DNA of 64,000 nt from Pseudofabraea citricarpa (taxonomy: Eukaryota > Ascomycota > Leotiomycetes > Helotiales > Dermateaceae): positions 1,364,001 through 1,428,000 of the forward strand of contig JAPWGK010000005.1 in the NCBI GenBank assembly GCA_029641185.1, given 5' to 3'. Made by a program: the position numbers and the translations under genes. The notes under the pieces were generated by a model, which worked only from the letters and a program-made list of their open reading frames with translations, was not told the origin of the DNA and made no database searches. Positions within the stretch are counted from its first letter, which is position 1, and each line of letters starts with the position of its first letter. Of this stretch, positions 32,328-42,958 are shown one piece after another.

Positions 32328-33986
32328 GGTTGGAACTACAACATTTACAGCTTGAGATTTCGTCTCATTTGCATTTTATCGATGCCTAAAACTACATCAT
32401 TCAAATGGCTTCCGATTTGAGATCGCCCTCCAAGAAATGGAGTTCTATGATAAATCGGACAAAGAGTCAACTACTGTTATGAACTTTCTCCTATACCATT
32501 GCCTCATTCGGTTGAATTTCCACCGCCAGTAATGTCGTTTGGCATTAATGTTTGAAGTCGGTGTGGATTCTAATAACCAGAGTCCTGCTTAGAAGTAGAC
32601 ACGAGTGTAAGACTTCTGTTTCCGAATGAGCAGCTTCATCATCATCATTGGGGCTGAGGTTAGAAGAGAACGAGAAGACGCAGTGAGTTTCGAGGAGTGC
32701 TTTGTTCATGAAAATATACTGAAAACTCTGGAGCTAAGTACCTGTAGCATGATACAGCTACGAGAACCGATCGTATAAGCGGGTAACTATGGTGGTGTTG
32801 ACTTTCTATAGCCAATTGGAAGCAGCTCTATCCGATGAAGTTCTCGAACTTACCCCTTGGCAAACGCTTAAGAGTACTTTGAAGCCTTGTGCGGTATTGG
32901 GCTCTTCTGTAGCATTATGGGTCTCGGATCCAGCCGACTGGTTGTTGAAACTAGGATTTCTTGCCGCAGCACATTTATTCAACCCCTTCTCATTCCTTTC
33001 TCTGCACTGCGCAGGCCTACCTGCCATACCAGAGCTCGCTCTTCGCTTTCGGACCTCGCTAATCTTTCTCGTACCCGCGTAGGATCCCGAAGCAGGGCCA
33101 GTTATTCGTGGAGCGGGCGTCAAATTCTTTAATTGTAGATCTCCTAAAGATAGTCTGGGCAGTTCACTAACGTCAGGTACCCGGGAGATTGTTGTCGGCT
33201 CCCCTGGTGAACTCGCGTTTTCTTTGTCTTTTTCCGATTTTTGGTTTTTATGGACTATTTACCAATTTCAATCTTTGATAGTGGTTATCATTTGATACCA
33301 CTTCACTACACATTGTTGTGTTTAATAATTATTCCATATCACCAAGTACACTAAATCAATATGCAGGCATAATGATTTGCGCCTAGAGCGTTGCAGAAGG
33401 AATGCCAATATCGAGACTGATGAATAAACGTCGGTTATCGGTCGGTTAGTCGTATGCACGTTCCAAATCATGGCGTGGACAAACCCAATTGATTTTATGA
33501 GAACATTCTTTTCTATGGTTATTCAGGGCTGTCCCATCCAAAACTGCTACATTGGCATTTCCCCTGAGTCGTCATCATCTCATCCTTGGTACCTTACTTT
33601 ACGCCTACCCGCCTTCAACTCTTATCGTTGGACAGACAACAATTTGGCCGAAGCTTACTATCCCAATACAACAGACCGCAGCTAGGTACTACGGGACTAA
33701 TAATAGGGATACCTGCAGATCCGGACGGTGGCTTACCTAGGCATCTAGATATAGCGGGGGCATATTGTTCGAGCCCTATGAGTCTCTGGAGGCAGGGTCT
33801 AGCTGGTACGAGCGAGTACGATAAGCGCAATGTATTATCGAACCACAGAATGGGTAATCTCATATAAGGATGCAGCTTCCTCTCCATGTTCTGCGATTCC
33901 ACATTGCAGTTCTTATCTCAGCTCAAGAAAACCTTCACTTCCTATTCCTCCTCACGTACAAATTACCGAACAGCCTCATCTCCACA
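32328..33986. other. Long intergenic region, no gene seen
   Basis: About 1.66 kb between two plus-strand genes. Frames at 32789-33132 and 33470-33902 overlap on both strands and show no domain or family pattern. The stretch at 33225-33360 is AT-rich. Confidence 0.5.
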
Positions 33987-34987
33987 ATGTCCGACACAGA
34001 GGCAGCACCGACCTTCAAACTCTACAAATATGACCCAAGTTTTATTGCTGCCTGTGCAGCAGCCGCACTATTCGCAAACACAACACTCTTTCACATTTGG
34101 CAATTAAGCAGAAATAAGACTTGGTATTTCATTCCATTCGTTATTGGTGGCCTTTGTAAGTATATATCCTCATTTGATTCTAAGTCTATCGCTAATACAT
34201 GATTCTATAGTCGAGACAGTTGGATATGTCGGCAGAATTCTCTCCAGTAAACAAGATTCTGGTGAATGGACTACAGGTCCTTATATTATGCAATCACTTT
34301 GTATTCTTCTGGGTCCTTCATTACTTGCTGCCTCTATCTACATGGTACTTGGTCGTATCATTCGCATCACCGGTGGCGAAGCACTCTCGCCCGTTCGTGT
34401 CAACTGGCTCACAAAGATATTCGTGGTTGGAGATGTATTTTCGTTCCTGATGCAAAGTTCAGGTAAGCTTTCCTGAGTTTATGGGTCCTTCTAAAAATGT
34501 GCTAACAAGCAAATCAGGTGGTGGAATGCTCGCTCAAGCCGATACACAGGAGAAAGTGGACATGGGCGAAAAGATCATTATCGGAGGTCTCCTTGTTCAA
34601 ATTCTATTCTTCAGTCTTTTCGGCATCGTTGCAAGCCTTTTCCATATGCGAATCTCGCGCAACCCAACGACTATTTCCAAGTCACTTAATGTTCCTTGGC
34701 AAAGAGAGCTGATGGTCCTGTACGGATCATCTCTCCTGATTCTCATTCGATCCATCTATCGTGTCATGGAGTACATTCAGGGCAGTGATGGAACTCTGAT
34801 GAAGACCGAAGCATACATGTACGTCTTCGACGCGGCATTCGTTTTTATCGCCATGGCACTATTCAATATCTGGCATCCAAGCAGAGTCACCAACAACCCC
34901 GACCAATACAGTCCTTTCGACGAGGAGTCACATAGCATTGCCATGCAACCACCGTCTCCTTACAATGGCCGAAACACCGGATATTGA
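33987..34987 (+). CDS. RTA1-like seven-helix membrane protein
   Basis: Three exons (33987-34155, 34211-34462, 34518-34987) give 296 residues. The RTA1/lipid-translocating exporter family is fungus-specific; members are linked to resistance to 7-aminocholesterol and to phospholipid or sphingoid-base movement. The sequence shows about seven hydrophobic segments with the family motifs FETVGYVGR (second helix), QSLCILLGPSLLAASIYM, DVFSFLMQSSGGGM across the second intron, and LIRSIYRVMEYIQG with a following EAYMYVFDAAFVF. The short cytosolic tail carries QYSPFDEE. Length is normal for the family. Confidence 0.93.
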
Positions 34988-36763
34988 CAACGCCTGTCCT
35001 GGGGAGAATACATTGCTGGCGGACGACGAAGTCCGAGCCCGAGCCCGAATCCTAGTCCGAATGTTTAAAGCATACCACAAATTCAATTCTGGATTTTCAA
35101 AGCGATGCATATTTCCCAGCGGCTTTTCTATTTCACGAGCATACGCATTTCCTTTGTTATCAACACTACCATCTATTTCCGACATTCGTTTGTTACAGGG
35201 CTCAAACAGGCCTTGACTCTAACTTCGTATGGTACATTTTTAAGCAGAAGATTTTGTTGCCATATATTTGAAAGCTTGGCTACGTCAATACATAGTCACA
35301 TTTCATAAATTCCGGGGTAATGTGCAGGAAAAGGCGTTGATGAGGAGTTTTATAGTCACTTGTGGGCGTTATTGGATGGGATAAATATTTCAAATCTTTG
35401 TAGAATAGGTAGAGTTTCAAACCACCTGGTGTGAGAAAGGACTGTTTAAATCTCACCTGCTCCGTTTCTTTTCTTTTTATCTCTTTCTTTTTGAATCGAT
35501 CACTTCTCGGTGCCCCTGCGGGCTTTGCCTGCGACTAACTGTTACTTAAGGAGCTGATATATCTGTCTCCGAGACAATCCATGCAAACTATTTCGGTGTT
35601 AGTTACTCTCCTTGTATTCACGCCACAAAAGCTTTCCCAGCCTTCAGAATCCTCCTATTTAGCTCGCTTAATTTTCGGACATGAATGCACTTAAGACTGC
35701 GAGCAATGGTGGAATCGACTGCTATCACAGTATAGCCCAGTAAAAAGATAATTAGGAATAGTTGACGATAGTTTCAAGTTCGTTACTGTTAGATGGGATT
35801 GTGATTTCTGTCATTGCGATACAATTTCTGAGCGGTTCAAGTTATATAATCAAGTAAATCTAGTAAATCTATGATATACTGCCTGTGCTTGTTCTTATTA
35901 CTATTTACCATTGCAACCTTCGAATCTCATTTCTGAAGACTTCAGGACGCTCAAGCTATTTGAAAAACCTTTAACGAAGACTTTGTTGCCCCTTAAAGAG
36001 CCGAGTCCTAATGAGAATACCCAATCTTTGGCTTCATCGAATTTTAATTAGCAGCTTTAAGCTGCAGTCTGCTTACTAGTATTAGTAGCGGTGAAATACA
36101 AATGATAACGCATTTCACAATAAAATTAGTTTTGAAATTAATACCAGCTAGAGAGCTTTCGAATCTCAAAGGCCGAGAATAAATATGATGGAAAACACAG
36201 AAGACAAACTGCTTTCATCTCGATTCAGTTTTCAAATCCCGAATGTATCCAAGGCTGAGGATGCGTGCGGGATATGTGATAAGATATTAAACATAGGAGC
36301 ACTATACTTAGTAAATTGATACTAAACCATTTCATCAGAAGAACAAGTGTTTCATTCGCGCAATAAAATTCTCAGATGCATTGATGTCGAAGCATAAACA
36401 ATTACCCCATGACTGCAAACCTTAAAGACGTTCTGACCGGAATGAAGGCTCTTCGATTTTTCACAAGGCGGCGATTTGAGGAAGTCAACAAAGCAAAGGA
36501 ACATTTCAGGAGATAACTCGGCATAAGCTTGTAGACCAGAGCAACGAGATGAGCTCACACAGCCGAGGAAGTGTAGCTACCCCACACTTTGCATCCTGTG
36601 AAGGCTGCCCTCACATCCATTCTCTCAAAGCGCAACACTGCAAAGAAATCACCACGATTCAAGGCAGCGAAGAGTAACTCAATAGAATAGAGCCTGATGT
36701 AACCCCTCTAGTCTCATCACCACGACGACCTTCCATTCTCCGGGGGCTTTCTACCCATAGGTT
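34988..36763. other. Long AT-rich intergenic region
   Basis: About 1.8 kb without a convincing gene. Positions 35020-35060 hold a short GA-CCGAGCC-type repeat just after the RTA1 stop. From about 35700 to 36350 the sequence is clearly AT-richer than its neighbours, with many TA dinucleotides. It might be an old repeat-induced point-mutated element, but I see no terminal repeats or protein remnant to confirm that. Confidence 0.45.
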
Positions 36764-37266
36764 ATGTCCAGATTCTACTCGATCGATCAGATCTTCTCGT
36801 CCCCCACTCCTCAAGCTCACTATAGAGAGAGAGAATCAAGTATGATTTCTTCGATGCAACCGTCGAGGCCGAGAGTACGTATATCGATTTTCTTGCCCTA
36901 TTTTTAGCTATAGCTAATGCTAACTCTACTTATTAGTTACCGCAACCTCCGTCGCATCCTCCTTTAAATCAGCAACCGAACAGACAGATGTCAACCGACT
37001 CCCCAGTCCAATATCAAACATCATTCGTTCCGCGCAGCCAGATTGAGGCTATGCCGCCGTTTCCTGCGATGCGAGATATGCCAGTACAGCATCCAGCGCG
37101 GACTATATTAGATGCGGCGAAGAGGCACCCAGTCTTCTTTACAGATCGATTGAAGCAAGCTCCAGTAGGTGTCAGTACCGGTGAGGGAGCATGGATAAGT
37201 CCTGTAGCCAAGGGATATATCTTCAATGATGGCCCAGGAAGAAAAGAAGGTGGCGTAAAATTGTGA
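36764..37266 (+). CDS. Small unknown protein (146 residues)
   Basis: Two exons (36764-36874 and 36937-37266) join in phase. The N-terminal 60 residues are polar and Pro/Gln/Ser-rich (LPQPPSHPPLNQQPNRQ). The C-terminal half is more ordered, with RSQIEAMPPFPAMRDMP, ILDAAKRHPVFFTDRLKQAP and a GEGAWISPVAKGYIFNDG ending. The upstream ATG is preferred over the internal one at 36988 because the intron and frame fit well. The family is not recognised. The gene converges on the SNARE gene with a 249-bp gap. Confidence 0.55.
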
Positions 37267-37515
37267 ATAAATACCCGTCGTGTACAGTATGGACTGCATG
37301 GCGTTTAGGAATGGGTTGGGTATAATACGTCAGTCTTTTTAGAGCCTCGGTCACTTCGTACTGTTACGACTTTCAGAATTAAAGCATTTATTGAAGGCTG
37401 AGGGTTTGAGGCCCGTGTAGAAACTACTTGTTACTAGTACTTTGAAATGATTTCAACCTGAACTCCTGTGGTATCATCGTAACCCCCTCAATATCTTACA
37501 ACTCTCATCTCCACT

Positions 37516-38265
37516 TTACCCGCGTCCAACACATTTGGACCATCCTGGCAAGCCGCAGCCAAATCCAACAAACAAATAGACAAGGAATATGATCACTACC
37601 GTTAAAAGCGCCATCAACTTGACGTTTTTCCACCACATTTTCCGTCTGAGACCACGGCTTCGAATGCGGAATTCTTGAGCACTACCTCCAAGTCTGTCGG
37701 TTTTGTCAACGAGCAGATCGATGCGCTCCCCGCGCTCCAAAAGACTCTCGATATTCTGGCTCATGATCCCCTTCACATTATCAATCTCCCCTTGTACGTT
37801 AGAAATCGCATCCTCCTTGCCGCTCTTCGTCGTTCCATAATCGACCATCAACTTCTTCAACTCGCTGTTGAAGCTTCCTGCACCATAACTCTGCATCGAA
37901 GCAAAATCAGTTGTCTCAGGGTCCCATTTCTCTAAAAATCGTTTCTTAATCTCAAATAGAAATCCAAAAGGAACCCGTCGTCCAAGAGAGTTATCCGCCA
38001 CAACCAGGTACGTAAGCCCACCAGCGGAAGACGCGGAGGCGCTATACTCGGATGGCGCATCAGCGATATAGTGGATGAAGTTGGAATTGTGCGTATAGGT
38101 TAATTTCTGCGCTGTGGCATGATTGATCTTCGGTAGTACGAGGCTGGCTAGAGACGAAGTCTGAGAGGCAGCGGGCGATGTATGTTCGGCAAGAATAGTG
38201 GTATTATGAGCGATGCAAGCACTAGAAACGTAAGCTGATGCCTTTGAACATAGAGGTTTGATCAT
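37516..38265 (-). CDS. Longin-type R-SNARE (VAMP7/Nyv1-like)
   Basis: A 249-residue intronless SNARE. An ATG at 38265 is used because the frame further upstream begins only with TTG. Residues about 10-125 fit a longin domain (SACIAHNTTILAEHTS, then FIHYIADAP, then RVPFGFLFEIKKRFLEKW), the SNARE motif spans about 155-215 with the zero-layer arginine at about R181 (LLERGERIDLLVDKTD), and a single membrane anchor lies near 222-245 (LMALLTVVIIFLVYLFVGFG). R-SNAREs of this type drive fusion at endosomes and the vacuole. A low-complexity insert (SEYSASASSAGG) interrupts the longin domain. It lies divergent from the helicase gene. Confidence 0.92.
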   Translation of the reverse strand: MIKPLCSKASAYVSSACIAHNTTILAEHTSPAASQTSSLASLVLPKINHATAQKLTYTHNSNFIHYIADAPSEYSASASSAGGLTYLVVADNSLGRRVPFGFLFEIKKRFLEKWDPETTDFASMQSYGAGSFNSELKKLMVDYGTTKSGKEDAISNVQGEIDNVKGIMSQNIESLLERGERIDLLVDKTDRLGGSAQEFRIRSRGLRRKMWWKNVKLMALLTVVIIFLVYLFVGFGCGLPGWSKCVGRG

Positions 38266-38621
38266 ACTAGAGAAGGGGAGTTGGGGGAGAGGATGAGGAC
38301 GCCATTTCGTGCTATTCAATACAATTCAGTGGCTTGTGGCTAATCAATAACCTTCCGGCGACGTCAAATTGCAATAAATGAGTGTGGCAAAACTGTATCA
38401 GATGTGTTGTTGTTGGTTGATGTGCTAAGGTCTATTGTTTCCAAATGACGCAGCCTACTGTACCGGACTACCTGTAGGTGCATATCACGTGCCTCACGAC
38501 AATGCTATTTGAAGGCGGTGATTCGCCGGCTCAATGTTATTCCGGTCATGATGGCAGAACAAACACATTTTCTACGACTCCAAAGCGTCTTTGATTTGGC
38601 TCTGTTCATACAACCTTGGTG
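38266..38621. promoter_or_regulatory. Divergent promoter region, R-SNARE / SUV3
   Basis: A 356-bp gap between two divergent housekeeping genes that must hold both promoters. A CATATCACGTGCCTCAC stretch near 38479-38495 includes a CACGTG E-box-like hexamer. No other clear element is seen. Confidence 0.4.
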
Positions 38622-40993
38622 ATGTCGTCTATGCTTCGTGTTAACGGGCAATGCGCGCGATGCCTATCAAATTCTTTGGAGTGGATGATTCCATCATTCA
38701 TGCAGTATCACCCACGCTCCTTTTCTACCAGCGCATCAGTGAGTCTTTCAATACCGGCCCAAGTCTGTCTCCCTAACTTCCTAAACAGATACGTAAAAGA
38801 CAACAGCCAAGCAAAGGCTTGAGAATAACACGCTTCCCGTCGGATTCGAGGTTGGGTATCATAGAACCAGTAGTTAATAATACAGGTGGCAGTGGCTCTC
38901 CACTCAATTTTGCATACCGAAAATTTACAGCACTTATTCTAGAGGAATTCGATGCACTTTTAAAAGAAGACCTCCCTCTGGAGAACTGGGGGTTAAAGGC
39001 CGATACAAATTTGGAAGAACAGAGCAAGGGTCTGCGAAACCGCTTACGACATATTCACGAATTGTCATTTCAGGATGGAGCAGATGGGATACTGAATAGG
39101 GATGAACTTTTTACCAGCTTAAAGAATGCGATGAAGGAATCACACCTACGAGGAATGCGAGCAGAGCTGAGATTTAAACTCATGAGCGAATTGGTTGGAA
39201 CGCGATTTGCAAAAACCGAGTCAATAGCACATAAAAAGCTTTCAGATTTGCGACATCCCATCGAGTGGTATCCAGCGACGAGGGCCATTCAGCGAGAGGT
39301 GCATTTGCATGTTGGGCCGACAAACTCGGGGAAAACGTACCATGCTTTGAAAAGGCTCGAAAGTGCAGCAAGTGGTGTGTATGCTGGACCTCTTCGTCTG
39401 CTGGCTCATGAAGTCTACACCCGTCTCAATGCAGCAGGAAAGAATTGTGCTTTGATCACTGGAGAAGAGCGTCGTCTGCCTGAGAATAAAGACGAGAAGT
39501 TGATGCTAAGAAGCTGCACCGTAGAGATGGTTCCACTCAATACCCTGGTGGATGTAGCTGTCATAGACGAAATTCAGATGCTAGGCGATACATGTCGAGG
39601 CTGGGCTTGGACTCAGGCTTTTCTGGGCTTACAAGCAAAAGAACTTCATTTGTGCGGCGAACTTCGAACCATACCACTAATCGAAGACCTGTGTGCTCTT
39701 ATGGGCGATAAACTTATTATCCATCGCTATGATCGTCTGAGCCCTCTCAAGACCGCATCCAAGAGCTTAAACGGCGATCTGAAGAAGCTACAGAAAGGCG
39801 ATTGCGTCATTTTATTTAGCAGGGTCGCAATTCACGCCATGAAAAACAAGATTGAGAAGGCAACGGGGAAAAGATGCGCTGTGGTTTACGGGTCTCTTCC
39901 TCCGGAGACAAGAGCTCAACAGGCTGCTTTATTTAATGACCCTAATAACGACTACGACTTTCTCGCCGCGAGTGATGCTATCGGCATGGGCCTGAACCTG
40001 AGTATCAAGCGCGTCATTTTCGAGTCGGTTGTGAAGATGAGGAATAATGGTACACGCGGCTCGCTGTCTATATCGGATGTAAAACAAATTGGTGGGAGAG
40101 CTGGTAGGTTCAAGACAGCATCACAGGCTGTAACGGACGCAACAAACGTTATCAAGAACGACAGCCCAGCAGAGATGGCCCCAGAGGAAGATCCAACAAC
40201 AGGTATTGTGACGACACTGGATCCTTATGGATTAAGACATGTGCGAGAATGTATGGACCGAGATGCTGATCCACTTATGAGTGCTGGAATTCTCCCTCCT
40301 GATGACGTTCTGATACGCTTTGCCTCATATTTCCCAAAGGAAACACCTTTTAGTTACATCTTACTTCGCCTGCACGAGATTAGTCGCATATCATCACGAT
40401 TCCATCTTTGCTCACTCAGGGACCAAATTGGAATCGCAGACTTGATTCAACCTTACGATCTCAGCATTCGAGATAGGATCTGTTTTCTATCGGGTCCAGC
40501 CAATCTTCGTGACCTTGGAATGCCACAGGTCCTTCAAGCCTTTGCCAAAGCGATCGCAGAACGAAGTGGCGGTGAACTCCTCAAAATAAGCCAAGTCAAC
40601 CTGGAACTCCTCGATAAAAGCAAAGCCGATTTCGTTTCAGGCACTAAAGCTTTCCTTCAGGAGCTTGAAGGTCTGCACAAAGCTCTCACTCTGTACTTGT
40701 GGCTAAGTTACCGATTCGAGAGCATATTTACAAGCCAGGCCTTATGTTTCCATGTCAAATCTGTGGTCGAAGAAAAGATTGATCAATGTCTCGAAGAAGT
40801 GGCTTGGCAGAAGATACTTCAGGATAATGCCCGTAAGGAGTTAAAGGCAAATTCGAAGAAAAATCCTGGGGAGGATGGTGCAGAGAAAAATAAGAAAAAT
40901 AAGAGCGAGTCCGCTTCACCTTTACAAACCATCATACCTGAGCTTCAAATACTCGGTAGCAACCAGGAAATATTGAGCACCCGGATTAGTTAG
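38622..40993 (+). CDS. SUV3: Mitochondrial ATP-dependent RNA helicase SUV3
   Basis: Two exons (38622-38738 and 38789-40993) give 773 residues. SUV3 is the helicase subunit of the mitochondrial RNA degradosome, working with the exoribonuclease DSS1. Exon 1 encodes an Arg/Ser-rich leader consistent with mitochondrial import. Motif I GPTNSGKT is near residues 214-221, the Q/GPLR region AGPLRLLAHEVY follows, motif II reads DEIQ near 299 and motif VI QIGGRAGRF near 472. C-terminal to these is a SUV3-type domain and a short Lys-rich tail (KKNPGEDGAEKNKKNK). Length and motif order match fungal SUV3. Confidence 0.95.
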
Positions 40994-41238
40994 ATTGTAG
41001 TGCTCATGTCACACATCCAGTGTACCATCATTGTATCAAAATCGCATTCGTGGCGTTAGGGACTGTATATTATAGCGGCTAGATCACAGTGCCTATTATG
41101 AGCAAACGAAACCTATTTCTTGTAAACAAGTGTTCTATACATTTACATGTTTCTTCATTTTTCATCTTATAGTTTATCCTCCTAGAAAACTCCTTTTTGT
41201 GAAACGATCCTGGTTATCAAAGCGTGCTCTCTCGTGCG

Positions 41239-42475
41239 TCAACGAGAATTATAAGTTTTGACTGTCTTCAGCGAACACACTAGGTAAATACACATGCGTC
41301 GAAGGTTACGAACTAAAACCACCTCGACTCCTCGAGAACACGCCATCTCAAGGAACTGCATCCGGAATACTGCATCAATTTTCTTCAGCTCTCGATTTTC
41401 TGACCATGAGCCAACCGGTACTACTTTACTGGGCTTTTGGACGTCTGTGGAATTTAGATCTTCGAGTATCTTTGGCATGTCCAAGATGATGTCGAATTTA
41501 AGACCAAGCTGCATCTCGATACTGCCAAAATTCAATCCGAGGTATTGTCAATGCTTTCCAGGAGAAAATGAACTATGTCGTGGGAAGTCACCAGCCATTT
41601 TTTCATGTAGCTGTCTTCTGGAATCATCCTATCATCACAGAAAAAGCTGGCTCGTCCTTCAGCAATCTCGATCTTCCCGCCTGACTTGATATGTCTATTC
41701 AATTTAGCTAATTTGTCTTCTAGTGAAATAAAAGGCTTCACGTACCTAAAACAACGACGGAGAAGAGTGGGCCAGTCGGGAATACTCCCTCCTAGCGCTC
41801 GAGCGTGGATGAAATCGAAATGGTCTTCAGGGAAAGTCCAGTTTCCAGTGGCATCGTTAATCTCAAACATAATATTAAGCGATACCCTTAATTTACTTGG
41901 CGGAAAGGAGAAGGTATTAGCCTCACCAGCTTGGTTGAATCGCTGACAGGTCAATGCCAACTACTTTTGCTGAAGGTAACGCATCTCTCACTTGATGATT
42001 TTAACCTTCCTATGCTTCACCCTTCTCATATGAGGATCCGACTTACTATCGATAGCCCAAATACCTTATTTTAATTCAGTCGCTTCATCACCCAAAAGTA
42101 TTTAACGGAAATCCTACCTGTTCCATTGCCAACATCGAGGATGTTTTGAGGATTCTCCAATTTCGTCACGCATAAATCTCCTCAGCGTCAGGGAAAATAA
42201 ACGATGCACAATATCTAGCCGATCTTTCTCATTTTGTAGAAGCTGTTTCGACAATGGTCAAACATGTTATAAACTGACATGTTGGCTAGTACGGTAGGCA
42301 CGGTATCGTCGACCAGTTTCATAAGTGTATCGAAAATAGAAAAAGATATTGATGTTGTACTGGTGGGGGCGTCTCCGAAATCAGAAAAGTCCCTGTTCGG
42401 ATCTGGCTAGGAATGTTTAATCTCGGGTGCCTTGAATTGCCGTTAGATACCGTGCATCAGCCTTTATGTTCTCCG
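41239..42475 (-). pseudogene. Broken LaeA/TAM-type methyltransferase
   Basis: Fragments of a SAM-dependent methyltransferase lie in changing frames. In order: SPPAENIKAD near 42460, where the expected start codon reads ATA; DFSDFGDAPTSTTSIS near 42380; QLLQNEKDRLDIVHRLF near 42220; LENPQNILDVGNGTG (the SAM-binding loop) near 42140, one base out of frame with the preceding piece; IWAID and LPSAKVVGIDLSAIQPSW across plausible introns; FEINDATGNWTFPEDHFDFIHAR near 41850; then GGKIEIAEG near 41665. A further frame change near 41545 is needed to reach the C-terminal KVVPVGSWSENRELKKID. At least three frame changes are required that no good intron explains. The family methylates small molecules or acts as secondary-metabolism regulator; this copy looks dead. 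Confidence 0.72.
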
Positions 42476-42958
42476 CAGGTGGTGAAGATATGAGAATAGA
42501 TCACACTCGAAGGACCGTGCTGAATCGTGGGGAAATATGTCGATTGGAGACATAAGATATACGTATAGTAGGAAGAAAGGAATATCCCTTCACAGGGAGT
42601 TCGGAGACCATTATAAAATTCCGAAGGAATCGTGGTCTGGGTACATGTACAGGTGGGTGCCAGTGATGATGGCCCTTTTGTGCAGTTGCAACAAAGCCAT
42701 GCCAATTGCAATTGAGGGATTGCGCCTTTTTGCAAAAAGCCGGAAAGTAGGATAAAGCTCAACCCGAGATAAGGGGCGGGGCTGATGCCAATTCCCATTC
42801 GAGATTCTGATACAGTCAGACGCAAGTATCTCGGGCGCGGATAAAGAAGCAGGCTCCCGCATCTTGATCCCTTGATCTCTAGATCTCTAGATCTCTAGAT
42901 CAAACCTTTCTTATTTCGTTGTTTCGGGCTCGGCGTGCTCGTGAGCTTAAAATATACG
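42476..42958. promoter_or_regulatory. Divergent region before the P450 gene
   Basis: About 480 bp between the methyltransferase remnant and the P450 start. It carries the 8-bp tandem repeat described separately. The frames at 42457-42862 are not supported. Confidence 0.4.
42874..42903. repeat. 8-bp tandem repeat upstream of P450
   Basis: The unit AGATCTCT is repeated about 3.5 times, ending 56 bp before the P450 ATG, probably in its leader or core promoter. It is perfect across the copies. Confidence 0.8.

Noticed and set aside
38266..38319. 18-residue extension of the R-SNARE
   Set aside because: It starts with TTG; the in-frame ATG at 38265 is used instead.
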